Positions 9,523 through 18,404 of a stretch of 64,000 nucleotides of DNA are shown one piece after another. A program made the position numbers and the translations under genes. The DNA comes from Enterovibrio gelatinilyticus (GTDB lineage Bacteria; Pseudomonadota; Gammaproteobacteria; Enterobacterales; Vibrionaceae): the NCBI RefSeq assembly GCF_028683095.1, contig NZ_JAJUBC010000007.1:152405-216404 (forward strand), written 5' to 3'. The notes below the pieces were generated by a model. That model saw only the letters and a list, made by a program, of their open reading frames with translations. It searched no databases and had not been told where the DNA came from. Positions within the stretch are counted from its first letter, which is position 1; each line of letters starts with the position of its first letter.

Positions 9523-9960
9523 ATGGGAACTGCAAATTTGAAAGCTCTCGTGGTAATGATGCTAGTGACTCTATCTTCTGGGTGTTCGGTTCCTAATCAA
9601 ACATTGAGTGTAGAAACAATGGCAGCTCGAAATAGCCTTAAAGACTATGGTTTGGTTTCCTGCCTCATTGCGATTGAACCAAATAGTTTATTAGCAACCG
9701 ATCTAGGGCACTCAAAGCGCTCACTGTCTTTTATGGGAAGGGGGAAATATAAGTTAACTCAAGATGAAAACACATTCGAGATCATACATGATCCGTATTC
9801 TGAAACTGTTGTTTTCATGGTCAAAGCTGCGGAAAAATCAGTGGGCTATATGAAGAGTGGTGCAACCGCCAAAAGCCTTGGATGCTTCAAAGTGTATCAC
9901 TCTAACGTTTTTAATGAGTTCGTTGCAGGGCAGGATGAGTACATTGTTCCGTTAAGGTAA
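9523..9960 (+). CDS. Small lipoprotein, weakly resembling Tai4-type immunity proteins
   Basis: A 145-residue protein with a signal peptide and lipobox (LSSGC, acylated Cys at about residue 21), hence a periplasmic lipoprotein. AGAGGA lies just before the ATG. After the signal, the pattern SLKDYGLVSCL, a long helical middle and then a late Cys followed by a YHS motif recall the Tai4 family of type VI amidase immunity proteins, which also bear two conserved Cys. The resemblance is from memory of the family pattern and is weak. No effector gene lies next to it. It could equally be an unrelated lipoprotein of unknown function. Confidence 0.6.
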   Translation: MGTANLKALVVMMLVTLSSGCSVPNQTLSVETMAARNSLKDYGLVSCLIAIEPNSLLATDLGHSKRSLSFMGRGKYKLTQDENTFEIIHDPYSETVVFMVKAAEKSVGYMKSGATAKSLGCFKVYHSNVFNEFVAGQDEYIVPLR

Positions 9961-10404
9961 TAAAGTATTAAACAAACAAATATCGCAGCTTAACGACCTA
10001 TTTTGGAAGCGTGAAAACTGGGATTAATCGCGGTATTCGCTAGCGTTTCTATAGATGTATAACAGCTAATTATCGAAAAAAGCTAAAGTAGCTAGAGACA
10101 CAAAGAACCGTTCATCCAATCGTGATGATAGCGGGTGTGCATTCGTTGCTCATGTTCATTGCGGAATCTGTAAATTACGAAAAGTCATATATAGAAAGGC
10201 TTAAGGTTGTCTACCGAGTCGGTGGCTATTCAGATGAAGCTTCGAAGATAAGGGAAAATAGACGAATTTGTATTTAGAGTGGGGAAGATGCCGCTTCGAG
10301 AAAAGCTAGCTTCTTCCCCAACAATCATCACAATTTAAATCTTGCGAGCAAATCAGCTAGGGTGCGCATTGTGATAGATAACACCCGTCAGATTACAAGT
10401 TCAC
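9961..10404. other. Intergenic stretch with a long inverted repeat
   Basis: About 440 bp without a supported gene. At 10280-10320 a 9-bp inverted repeat (TGGGGAAGA / TCTTCCCCA, 23-nt loop) could form a hairpin between the two convergent genes, but it lacks a T-run on either strand. A 50-codon frame at 10125-10277 has no ribosome site and is not called. Confidence 0.4.
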
Positions 10405-12171
10405 TTAGTTAAAATTGTCTGCAGGATCTGGCAGTTCTACCGAGCCGATATCCACTGCGATACCCACAATACGAGGATGTCCACGCTGATCTGTTATTGG
10501 ATTACTACCAGATCCTCCAACACCATGATCAACTAACGGGCTACCTGGGATTGGCATATGAGTGGGAATAGGACCGCTACCGTTGTAACTGAGAGGGGCT
10601 AACTGCGAAGGGCCAACCAAGGTAGCATTGCACGTTCCATCGTCAATGTGTACACCGCCGGTGAGCGTGACATTACTACTGCCATCTAAATCGCAATGAC
10701 CTCCAGCTAAGACCGTATTTCTTAAAACACTACCCGAGGAATTAAACGAAAATAGAGAACCGCCATCGTTCTCGGCAAAGGTACTGTTGTCTATTTTTAC
10801 TGCAGAGCTGTTATTCGCATAAAACGCCCCGCCTCCAATGCCAGAGTGATTTCCTGAGAGCGTACTATTGCTTAATTCAACAATGCTCATGTCAGATTTG
10901 ATCGCGCCACCATGGATATCTGCACTGTTAGTAGATAGCGTACTGTCACTGACTACGATGTGTGCATTATATTTGGCGACGATTGCCCCGCCAATATTGG
11001 CACTATTTTCCGATAAGAAACTTCTGGTTAGTTTGATTACGCTGGGGAACACTGAGCTCCCCCAAGCACTCATCGCACCCCCAGTAGAGGATTGATTACC
11101 TGATGCCATGATCGTATTCAAATTCACCGTACCGGAATAAAAGAAAAAAGCGCCACCTTCAACACCGGCATGGTTGTTTGAAAAAGAGCTATTAATAGCA
11201 TCGAAAACAACATTACCCTCGGCGTAAACAGCCGCAGCATAAACCCAGGCATGGTTATTTGAGAATTCACTTCGAGCAACGCTTAGTGACGTAAATTGTG
11301 ATGACCCAGCCTGAATGCGAATGGCACCTCCAGTGTGAGCAGTGTTCCCTTCAAAGACACTGTCGATCACACTTGCCTCAACGCCAGGACCAGCAAAAAT
11401 AGCGCCACCATAACCAACAGTTGAGTTGCTTGAAAAACGGCTGTTGCGGATGTTTATGCCGGTTGGTGATGACCAACCAAAGGCGGCAATAGCGCCTCCA
11501 AAAGCAGAGCTTACCGTGGATGCACTGTTGCCCGAAAAGGTGCAATCAACAATTTCTAGTTGAGCGCCTTGATGGGCATATATGCCACCACCATAGTGAG
11601 CTGTGTTGTTTGATACTAGGCAATTTGACAAGTGGACAAAGGAAGATGACTCTGCATGAATTGCCCCTCCATCCCCGTCGGCAAAATTGTTTAAGAGTTT
11701 ACTGTCAGTTACTGTGACAATTGCACCAGACAGGGCGGCTATCGCTCCTCCGCTTGACCCGTAATTACTGGCAGTAGTGCCAAATCCGTGAATCAATTCT
11801 AGATTCGATATTTTAAGTGTGACTCCTTCAACAACAAAAATTGAATAGGTGTCATCCCCGCTGACAGTAATCGTATTATTGCCTGTAGGGCCGGTGATGG
11901 TCAGCTCATCCGTGATTGTTGGTAAGTCTGCGCTTAACAGTATTGTGCTGTTAGACAAATTACTGGCAAAGAGAATTTCGTCGCCTCCATTGCTTCCAGG
12001 TGTACAGCCACCAGAAGTACCGCCAGTGTTCGCTGCGATAATAGCATCTGCCAAACTGCATAAAGTGCTTCCACTGCCTCCATTCGTTGAATTGACAACG
12101 ATGATGGCAGCCTGAACGTTTAATGACATTATTGCGGTGAAAAATAAGATTACTTTCAAAAGTCTGTGCAT
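10405..12171 (-). CDS. Secreted parallel beta-helix protein with choice-of-anchor Q-type end
   Basis: A 588-residue exported protein. Residues 1-21 form a signal peptide ending at VQA. A CSLADAI motif near residue 38 is typical of proteins with CSLREA-type starts. The body consists of many repeats combining GGAI/GGAF turns with FxxN strands, as in chlamydial polymorphic outer-membrane proteins and other right-handed beta-helices. The C-terminus (LVDHG, DQRGHPR, DIGSVE) matches the choice-of-anchor Q domain. Cys pairs are sparse. GGAGATGAAG precedes the ATG. It is a single-gene unit, convergent with the lipoprotein gene. Likely a surface or secreted adhesin or polysaccharide-associated protein; the exact role is unknown. 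Confidence 0.75.
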   Translation of the reverse strand: MHRLLKVILFFTAIMSLNVQAAIIVVNSTNGGSGSTLCSLADAIIAANTGGTSGGCTPGSNGGDEILFASNLSNSTILLSADLPTITDELTITGPTGNNTITVSGDDTYSIFVVEGVTLKISNLELIHGFGTTASNYGSSGGAIAALSGAIVTVTDSKLLNNFADGDGGAIHAESSSFVHLSNCLVSNNTAHYGGGIYAHQGAQLEIVDCTFSGNSASTVSSAFGGAIAAFGWSSPTGINIRNSRFSSNSTVGYGGAIFAGPGVEASVIDSVFEGNTAHTGGAIRIQAGSSQFTSLSVARSEFSNNHAWVYAAAVYAEGNVVFDAINSSFSNNHAGVEGGAFFFYSGTVNLNTIMASGNQSSTGGAMSAWGSSVFPSVIKLTRSFLSENSANIGGAIVAKYNAHIVVSDSTLSTNSADIHGGAIKSDMSIVELSNSTLSGNHSGIGGGAFYANNSSAVKIDNSTFAENDGGSLFSFNSSGSVLRNTVLAGGHCDLDGSSNVTLTGGVHIDDGTCNATLVGPSQLAPLSYNGSGPIPTHMPIPGSPLVDHGVGGSGSNPITDQRGHPRIVGIAVDIGSVELPDPADNFN

Positions 12172-12412
12172 AACTTCATCTCCAGTGGGTGTGAAACAAG
12201 GAAGCTAACTTCCCGATGCCCAGTGATTAGAAACCTGAATGAGTTTGAATTGGGACTTCTCTCCAAGTTGGTTTGGTTTGAATCATGATGTTTGCTTTGT
12301 GATTGCCGGGAGATTAATTGTCCTGGCGAATGTTATTAAACCAAATGAAGTCACTCATAGGAGGGCAGACTGATGATCAATTGTGGCGAAAAAAGGGCAA
12401 TGATGTATGAAC

Positions 12413-12520
12413 GGGCTTGTTGCAAAAAGTCCGTAGTGACCCAAATGTTCATATCGCCTTAGCGGATGGGTAGTCAATGGCCAACAACGAATTCAAATGG
12501 AAACGTAGATTCTTTTGATG
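12413..12520 (+). mobile_element. Remnant of an IS6-like insertion sequence (left end only)
   Basis: GGGCTTGTTGCAAAAAGT at 12413-12430 resembles IS6/IS26-family terminal repeats (IS26 ends in a TGTTGCAAA core). At 12477 a short frame MANNEFKWKRRFF begins, like the start of IS6-family transposases, and stops after 13 codons. No right-hand inverted repeat or rest of the transposase follows before the tRNA terminator at 12590. The rest of the 12172-12588 gap shows nothing else I recognise. Tentative. Confidence 0.4.
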
Positions 12521-12589
12521 GCACCAAAGTGGTCCCAAACAGATTGTTGAAGTGAGATTTCGTCGGATTAGCGAAGTTAGTGAACAAAC

Positions 12590-12621
12590 AAAAAAAGCCT
12601 GCTCGAAAGCAGGCTTTTTTT
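12590..12621 (-). terminator. Strong terminator after the tRNA-Val array
   Basis: An 8-bp stem AGCCTGCT/AGCAGGCT with a CGAA tetraloop, flanked by A-run and T-run, so it can work in both directions. It lies 15 nt beyond the 3' end of the last tRNA of the leftward array. Confidence 0.9.
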
Positions 12622-12635
12622 GTTTCTTACGAAAG

Positions 12636-12711
12636 TGGTGGGCGATACCGGGCTCGAACCAGTGACCCCCTCCTTGTAAGGGAGGTGCTCTCCCAACTGA
12701 GCTAATCGCCC
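12636..12711 (-). tRNA. tRNA-Val (anticodon UAC)
   Basis: A 76-nt cloverleaf with acceptor GGGCGAT/ATCGCCC, a CUUACAA anticodon loop (UAC), TTCGAGC T-arm and encoded CCA. It is the promoter-distal gene of a leftward tRNA-Val cluster. Confidence 0.97.
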
Positions 12712-12760
12712 GAATAATCGCGATTGGGATTCTCTAAAAGAGAGTGCGATTATTGGAATT

Positions 12761-12837
12761 TGGTGGGTCTAGGCAGACTCGAACTGCCGACCCCTGCCAT
12801 GTCAAGGCAGTACTCTAACCAACTGAGCTATAGACCC
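12761..12837 (-). tRNA. tRNA-Val (anticodon GAC)
   Basis: A 77-nt cloverleaf with acceptor GGGTCTA/TAGACCC and encoded CCA. The anticodon loop is TTGACAT, so the anticodon is GAC (Val), not GTC (Asp). Body nearly identical to the next copy. Confidence 0.96.
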
Positions 12838-12869
12838 AAATTCTGATTCCATCCTGGTTAGGGAAGGAA

Positions 12870-12946
12870 TGGTGCGTCCGGGCAGACTCGAACTGCCGAC
12901 CCCTGCCATGTCAAGGCAGTACTCTAACCAACTGAGCTACGGACGC
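12870..12946 (-). tRNA. tRNA-Val (anticodon GAC)
   Basis: A 77-nt cloverleaf with acceptor GCGTCCG/CGGACGC, TTGACAT anticodon loop and encoded CCA. It matches the E. coli valV/valW type closely. Confidence 0.96.
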
Positions 12947-12968
12947 ATTACATGTTTCTAGGAAAGCT

Positions 12969-13014
12969 TGGTGCGTCTAGGCAGACTCGAACTGCCGACC
13001 CCTGCCATGTCAAG
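12969..13014 (-). other. 3' half of a fourth tRNA-Val(GAC): island attachment site (attL)
   Basis: The sequence matches the two preceding tRNA-Val genes from the CCA end through T-arm and anticodon stem up to CTTGACATGG, then diverges abruptly at 13014/13015. The D-arm and 5' acceptor strand are missing. This is the expected duplicate left by a tyrosine-recombinase element that integrated at the anticodon loop and carried the 3' half of the tRNA. The reconstituted full tRNA should lie at the other end of the island, outside this window. The fragment itself cannot fold into a tRNA. Confidence 0.8.
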
Positions 13015-13556
13015 ACATAAGAACTCAATGGACCTATCTAATTCGGAAATGCGAGATCTGATTTTATAATTATTAAATACAATTAGTTAAGTGTTGTCTG
13101 TTGAGTTGTTATAGCTACAAAATACATCCACTATCCACCATGAAATTTCATATGGGCCCAATTTGGGCCCAAAAAATACCAGATATTGAAAGTGTCAAAA
13201 ATGACCCCTTTTTTATGATTAAATCTGAAATTGATGGGTTACCGTTAAGAAAAAAATGTACAGAGAAATTGCTTCGCAACTAATCGCACAGCATGAAACT
13301 TGCGCGAACAAGATAAAAAGATGATCTGGCGCGTAATTAGAAGTAAAGCCCACACCTAAACTGATACCGGAAAGCACACGCGATAGTCCAATCAATAAAG
13401 CTCGCATCATAAGCTTAAAAACTGCGAGACAGTATCGATACAGCGTAACGTAGAAATCCAAGCGTGTGCCGAGCTGAAGAGCAATACTGATGTCCCAACA
13501 TCAAATACTCTTCGGTTGGTACATTACCGTATTCTCAATGTTAAAGGCAGTTTTCA
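13015..13556. other. Island left-end DNA without a supported gene
   Basis: About 540 bp of AT-rich DNA between the tRNA junction and the first island gene. It contains two copies of TGGGCCCA at 13153-13160 and 13164-13171, which also pair with each other. Short frames here (for example 13101-13283) have no ribosome site and no recognisable domain. No integrase is seen; it may sit at the unseen end of the island. Confidence 0.5.
13063..13090 (-). promoter_or_regulatory. Possible promoter reading into the tRNA-Val array
   Basis: Read leftwards: TTAACT, a 16-bp spacer and TATAAA, giving a start near 13056, about 40 nt before the truncated tRNA. Four of six and five of six consensus bases match. 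It lies in island DNA and could replace a native promoter displaced by the insertion. Low certainty in such AT-rich sequence. Confidence 0.3.
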
Positions 13557-14054
13557 GTGAGCAAGATTGCGTCATATATGAATGGTAACGAGCCAGATGT
13601 GTTCGGGCGCTTTATCTCTGAAATCCATAACTACAACCACTTTTGGTTAGAACATGACCACAAGTTTATTCAAGTGCTATTTCCCATCGATTATGGCCAC
13701 AAGTTCAACAAACACGCTCTGCTTGTAGAGCAAGTTGATATCGACGCATTTAACGCATCTGATGAATTGCGAAACGTTCATCTACGCTCGCTCGATTTGA
13801 TGTTGGACTACTACGGTTTGGAACGTCGAGGCGAAGACATTGTTGTCAGGGATGAGCTTATCCCAAAAAGCCACGACTGGCTTAAGCCCAAGAATCATAA
13901 CCAACTAAGAATTACACGCATCATTCGCAGTCTCTTCCTGCTTGGTAACAAGGTTGTGGCCCAGAATCTCCAACGGGTTTTTATTCGAGAAGCCAAGAGG
14001 ATCGGAACGGTGAGTGATGACACGCTGGTGCACTGGGAAAATGCGACTGCATAA
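13557..14054 (+). CDS. OGFr_N-like small protein
   Basis: A 165-residue soluble protein starting with GTG at 13557 (AAAGG about 10 nt upstream; an ATG at 13578 is the alternative). The segment from FISEIHNYNHFWLEHDHKFI through VLFPIDYGHKFNKHALL and the helical LDLMLDYYGLE fits the opioid growth factor receptor N-terminal (OGFr_N) domain family. In bacteria this family occurs as small stand-alone proteins of unknown function. It precedes the ADP-ribosylglycohydrolase gene by 43 bp in the same direction, so the two are probably co-transcribed. No catalytic motif is obvious. The family call is from pattern memory. Confidence 0.65.
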   Translation: MSKIASYMNGNEPDVFGRFISEIHNYNHFWLEHDHKFIQVLFPIDYGHKFNKHALLVEQVDIDAFNASDELRNVHLRSLDLMLDYYGLERRGEDIVVRDELIPKSHDWLKPKNHNQLRITRIIRSLFLLGNKVVAQNLQRVFIREAKRIGTVSDDTLVHWENATA

Positions 14055-14097
14055 GTGATGAGTGCTCGGCTTAACCTATTTGTGTTGGATGTAAAAC

Positions 14098-16287
14098 GTG
14101 AACGAAAAAGAAAAGTATAAAACTGAGCGCGCAAAAGGCGCGCTGCTTGGGCTTGCGGTGGGCGATGCACTTGGCACTACCTTAGAATTTAAAGCCAAAG
14201 ATAGTTACACGCCGTTGACTGATATGGTTGGAGGTGGACCGTTTATGCTTGAGGCTGGGCAATGGACTGATGACACCTCAATGATGCTTTGCTTGGCAGA
14301 CAGCTTAATTGAAAAAGGCGGTATGGATTTGCGTGACCAAACAGAGCGGTACATCCGCTGGTTTCGCAAAGGGGAAAACTCTGTTACTGGCCATTGCTTT
14401 GATATTGGTATGACAGTACGTGATGCATTGGCGCGTTTCGAAGCCACGGGCGACCCGAAATCAGGCTCTACATCAGAAAACAGTGCGGGGAATGGCAGTT
14501 TGATGCGTTTGGCACCAATACCTGTATTTTTCGGTGATCAATGCGAACAAAGGGCAATGGAAGCTGCTGCACAAAGTTCGTTGACAACTCATGGGGAAAT
14601 TCGCTGCATTCAGGCCTGCGAAGTGATGGCACTGCTGATCCATCGCGCGTTGAATCAAGAAAATCTGCCAGACAAAGACTGTTTTGTGGCTGATACGCTG
14701 GATGACTATTTGATGTTGCACCCGGATTGTCACCCTGATATTCGCCAAGTGCTCAGTCAAGACATTGCCGAAAAGCCGCGTCACGATATTCGTGGTTCGG
14801 GCTTTGTTATGCACTCACTGGAGGCTGCGCTTTGGTGTTTCCTAAACAGTGACAGCTTTAAAGAAGGTGCGCTACTTGCTGCCAATCTTGGTGAGGATGC
14901 AGACACAACAGCGGCTATTTTCGGTCAGCTTGCAGGGGCCTATTACGGAGTGAGTGGGATTCCCTCGCAATGGCTGGAACGTCTTGCTTGGCGAAAGCAC
15001 ATAGAAGACTCCGCCACTTGGCTATTGGAGCGCCCGAGCAATCTCATACTAAAGAGTTTTTCCAACTTACTTCGTCAGAAATTGCAGCAATTGCCTTCAG
15101 AGAGTATCCCTCTGCATGAGATGGCATATCGGTACGGATTGATGTTACCGATTGATTATGAGGCGCCATTCAACAAACCATGTTTTGTGGTTCAGTTTGA
15201 TTTCACTGACTGGATTAAAACAGCGACGCTTCGCGACTGCTTAAGCTGGTTGATTAAGTTGGTGCGGATGGAGCGTTTCAATGACGGTATTACGACTCAT
15301 TTTATTCAAACGGGGGACGTTTCACTGTGGGTTGATAGAATGGCTGCTCTGATTTCTGAATCAAGTATGCCAGAAACTGAGAGCACCGAAACGCTGACAC
15401 GAGAAACCATAGTGTTGAGACTCATTGAACATGGTGAGTTGAGTATCACTGGCGACATCAGATCGTTGGAAGCCGTAATGCGCTTTCTACATGGTCGAGC
15501 GATTGCGTTAACGGATCTTCCAGAATTGGGTGAAAGCTTACTGATACGACACCCTTTACGCCACTATCAGTCAATGGCGTTAGGCGAAAAATCTCATCAT
15601 GACGAGAGCGGTTTGAATGATTTCCGGTTTGAGAATCTGACGACATACTGGGAAGACCACGCAAAATTCCGTTTAAGCCTAAGTGATGATGCGCTTTTCG
15701 AGCTAAATGTAGGAGAGAGTGTTTCGCTGTGTGTTCGTACCATTACGGAGCGTGGAAAAGAAACCATTACTCTGTATGAGAAGCAGGGAATAAAACCAAA
15801 AGGTTTAGCTCAAACGCTGAAAGGGATGATGACGGCATGGTGCCAATCTGATGTCTATATCAATGATCCCCGATATTTGGCTCGGCTCGTTAGCCTAGAA
15901 TCTCATGACACCAGATTTATCAATGGGCCTAGCCTGCTTCAATATCTTGAATACGAAGGAAAATATCACTGTGTCGATGCGCCTTGGTTAGATTGCAACG
16001 AATCAAGTTATTCAAATGGGCTCGCGCATGATGAATCAGGTATTCATTTTTACAAGAATGTGACTGAATGGCATGGGCACGTACCAGTACCTGCTCAATA
16101 CGTTGTTCAGTCCTTTTCGGATAAAACCGAAACACCTCTGATGATCAAAGCCGTCAGCCATCTAGTAAAGAAAGAAGATGCCCTTTTTATTTGTCGTCAT
16201 TGTGGGGATATGTCGGCCCAAGTAAATCGCCGTGAGGGTGATATATGCGAGCCTTGTTGGGTCAGGATTTACCGGGTCTGCTATTAG
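14098..16287 (+). CDS. ADP-ribosylglycohydrolase fused to a long C-terminal region with zinc ribbon
   Basis: Residues 1-310 form an ADP-ribosylglycohydrolase (DraG/ARH) domain that should cleave ADP-ribose from a modified macromolecule. The metal-binding sets are intact: WTDDTS at 56-61 and GEDADTT at 265-271. After about residue 320 comes a 400-residue extension. Part of it (DCLSWLIKLVRMERFND) recalls DUF6508-type helical repeats, and the last 35 residues hold CRHC and CEPC, a probable zinc ribbon. The protein starts with GTG at 14098 after a weak GGAT site. At 729 residues it is more than twice the size of plain ARH enzymes. It stands between the OGFr-like gene and mcrB; the target of de-ADP-ribosylation is unknown. 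Confidence 0.8.
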   Translation: MNEKEKYKTERAKGALLGLAVGDALGTTLEFKAKDSYTPLTDMVGGGPFMLEAGQWTDDTSMMLCLADSLIEKGGMDLRDQTERYIRWFRKGENSVTGHCFDIGMTVRDALARFEATGDPKSGSTSENSAGNGSLMRLAPIPVFFGDQCEQRAMEAAAQSSLTTHGEIRCIQACEVMALLIHRALNQENLPDKDCFVADTLDDYLMLHPDCHPDIRQVLSQDIAEKPRHDIRGSGFVMHSLEAALWCFLNSDSFKEGALLAANLGEDADTTAAIFGQLAGAYYGVSGIPSQWLERLAWRKHIEDSATWLLERPSNLILKSFSNLLRQKLQQLPSESIPLHEMAYRYGLMLPIDYEAPFNKPCFVVQFDFTDWIKTATLRDCLSWLIKLVRMERFNDGITTHFIQTGDVSLWVDRMAALISESSMPETESTETLTRETIVLRLIEHGELSITGDIRSLEAVMRFLHGRAIALTDLPELGESLLIRHPLRHYQSMALGEKSHHDESGLNDFRFENLTTYWEDHAKFRLSLSDDALFELNVGESVSLCVRTITERGKETITLYEKQGIKPKGLAQTLKGMMTAWCQSDVYINDPRYLARLVSLESHDTRFINGPSLLQYLEYEGKYHCVDAPWLDCNESSYSNGLAHDESGIHFYKNVTEWHGHVPVPAQYVVQSFSDKTETPLMIKAVSHLVKKEDALFICRHCGDMSAQVNRREGDICEPCWVRIYRVCY

Positions 16288-16352
16288 CGAGCAATGACGT
16301 ACCAACTCGTGACCTATCAATACATTCAACTTAACAATTGGTTAGTTAAAAA

Positions 16353-18401
16353 ATGAATAACAACAATCGACAGCAGCTATGGGATGATTTCCTCCAACGC
16401 TGGCCGCTAACTACCCTTAAAGACATTTCATTGGAGCAATATGTTTCAGTAAACGATAACGATACGTTTACATATTGGCTTGAAACACGCACCAGTTCTC
16501 TTGGCTCAATTAAAGGTAATACGTCAGCTAAGTTTGGTATCTACAAGCGCAATCGTGATGGGAAAGAGCAGGGCGGCATAGCGCATGGAGATGTGTATTC
16601 GTGGCGCACCAAATATGGACATGATGAGCAAAGTACTTTCGAGTATGTGAAAAAGGTGCTTTGTGATGTCGCTGAAGCTGCATATATGGGTGATCTAGAT
16701 ACGATTGACAGTATTGATTTTGCTCCATTGGTTAAGTGGAAAATTGCTTTCCTTTATCAAAATCAACAACAACCTTGTATGGTAAACACCTTTTCAAAAC
16801 AGATGTTGGAAGTTCTTACAGACTCTAATACAAGCACAACCTATCCCAAGATGTATCGTCAATTGGAAGAAGAGCGGAAGGGGCAAGATTTGCTAGCGTT
16901 TGGCTCTCAATGTTGGGAAGTAGCAAAGGAAAAGGCTACAACAATTAAGAAAATACCAGATGTTTCGCTTGATACATTTGAAGGTTGCACATCGCTAAAC
17001 CAAATCCTTTATGGTCCACCAGGTACAGGCAAAACCTATCACACCATCGAAGCGGCCGTGAAAGCTGCAGCGCCAGCTCGTTACGTTGAGATTTGTTCAT
17101 CTGCGACTAACGAAGATAATCGTCGCATGCAGTTACGTGAAGTTTATTCCGAACTTTGCGCAGATAAACGTATCCGCTTTGTCACTTTCCACCAAAGTTA
17201 CGGATATGAAGAATTTGTTGAAGGTTTGAGCGTCAAAACTGTCGACGGCGAAGCGGTGTATTACGAAAAAGACGGCATTTTTAAGTTGATCGTCGAAGAT
17301 GCCATGAAGCATCAACAATCAAGAACAAACCAAAGCGTCGAGAACTTTGAGCGTTGTTGGACGAAGTTTCTGGAACAGCTAGCGTCAGATGAAGAAGGCG
17401 TAAGAGTTGATACCAAACGAACCTTTTTTACGGTAACTGACGTCGACAACGGAACAATCCGTTTTGAAAAAGACCAAGGCATTTCCACGCATTCACTCAA
17501 CGTGAAAGCGCTCAAAGCGATCTTTGAAGGTGAGAGAGTGATAAACGGCGGGCTTAACCCATATTATTCTGCCTTGATTGCCCACCTGAAAAACTTAACC
17601 GCGGATTTGCCTGATGTGCGCATTGAGCGCAAAAACTATGTGCTGGTTATTGATGAAATCAACCGCGGGAATATATCTAAGATTTTCGGTGAGCTGATAA
17701 CACTCATTGAACCGTCGAAACGCCAAGGTGCTGTAGAGGCTATTGAATTGGTTTTACCATACACGGGTGACAAATTCACTGTGCCGGATAACCTCTATAT
17801 TATAGGTACCATGAACACTGCTGACCGTTCGCTGGCGATGATGGATACGGCATTGCGACGCCGTTTTGACTTTATTGAAATGATGCCAAACCCTAGCATC
17901 TTGAAAGGCATAGTGATAAAGGGCATTGACCTTGAAGCCTTGCTTGAAACCGTGAACAAACGCATCGAAATTCTATATGACCGCGAGCATACCCTTGGTC
18001 ATGCTTTCTTTATGCCAGTCAAAAACTTGGTGGAAGAGAACAAGGAACAAGAAGCGTTTAGCCTCCTCGTTAGTGTATTCCAGAATAAAGTGATTCCACT
18101 GTTACAAGAATACTTCTTTGAAGACTGGCAGAAAATTCGCTTGGTGCTTGGTGATAACCAGCGCGGAGAGCAACTGCAGCTGATCAAAACGAAACAATTC
18201 AAAAACAACGATCTTGAGGGGCTGTTTGGTAAGCATCATGACATCAATCCATACGGCGAAGCCCTGACACAGTATTCGCTGAAGGCCTTTGATGAGCCTG
18301 TTTGGCAGAATACCGAGGTTTATCGCCGCATGTATGCCCATCCGTCAAAGGATGAAGAGATTGTTGTTGCTCAAGATGAAACAGCCGCTGAGGTCATTTA
18401 A
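16353..18401 (+). CDS. mcrB: McrB-type AAA+ GTPase/ATPase of a modification-dependent restriction system
   Basis: A 682-residue AAA+ motor of the McrB family. In the known system McrB hexamers hydrolyse GTP, recognise modified cytosine DNA and drive the McrC nuclease. Walker A GPPGTGKT is at 221-228, Walker B VLVIDEINRG near 430-439, and the McrB signature MNTADRSL followed by the RRRFDF arginine finger at about 487-508. The first 200 residues differ from the E. coli McrB DUF3578 domain, so the recognised modification may differ. mcrC follows 3 bp after the stop, a clear two-gene unit. Confidence 0.93.
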   Translation: MNNNNRQQLWDDFLQRWPLTTLKDISLEQYVSVNDNDTFTYWLETRTSSLGSIKGNTSAKFGIYKRNRDGKEQGGIAHGDVYSWRTKYGHDEQSTFEYVKKVLCDVAEAAYMGDLDTIDSIDFAPLVKWKIAFLYQNQQQPCMVNTFSKQMLEVLTDSNTSTTYPKMYRQLEEERKGQDLLAFGSQCWEVAKEKATTIKKIPDVSLDTFEGCTSLNQILYGPPGTGKTYHTIEAAVKAAAPARYVEICSSATNEDNRRMQLREVYSELCADKRIRFVTFHQSYGYEEFVEGLSVKTVDGEAVYYEKDGIFKLIVEDAMKHQQSRTNQSVENFERCWTKFLEQLASDEEGVRVDTKRTFFTVTDVDNGTIRFEKDQGISTHSLNVKALKAIFEGERVINGGLNPYYSALIAHLKNLTADLPDVRIERKNYVLVIDEINRGNISKIFGELITLIEPSKRQGAVEAIELVLPYTGDKFTVPDNLYIIGTMNTADRSLAMMDTALRRRFDFIEMMPNPSILKGIVIKGIDLEALLETVNKRIEILYDREHTLGHAFFMPVKNLVEENKEQEAFSLLVSVFQNKVIPLLQEYFFEDWQKIRLVLGDNQRGEQLQLIKTKQFKNNDLEGLFGKHHDINPYGEALTQYSLKAFDEPVWQNTEVYRRMYAHPSKDEEIVVAQDETAAEVI

Positions 18402-18404
18402 ACC

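Noticed and set aside
10125..10277. 50-codon frame between the lipoprotein and beta-helix genes
   Set aside because: No ribosome site and no resemblance to anything known.
12761..12946. tRNA-Asp assignment for the two GAC tRNAs
   Set aside because: The anticodon loop reads TTGACAT, so positions 34-36 are GAC (Val); the body matches Val tRNAs, not Asp.
13101..13283. 60-codon frame as an integrase remnant
   Set aside because: No catalytic Arg/His/Tyr motif, no ribosome site, and the reading is dominated by low-complexity AT-rich DNA.
13219..13461. Leftward hydrophobic 80-codon frame
   Set aside because: No ribosome site and no signature; likely chance in non-coding DNA.
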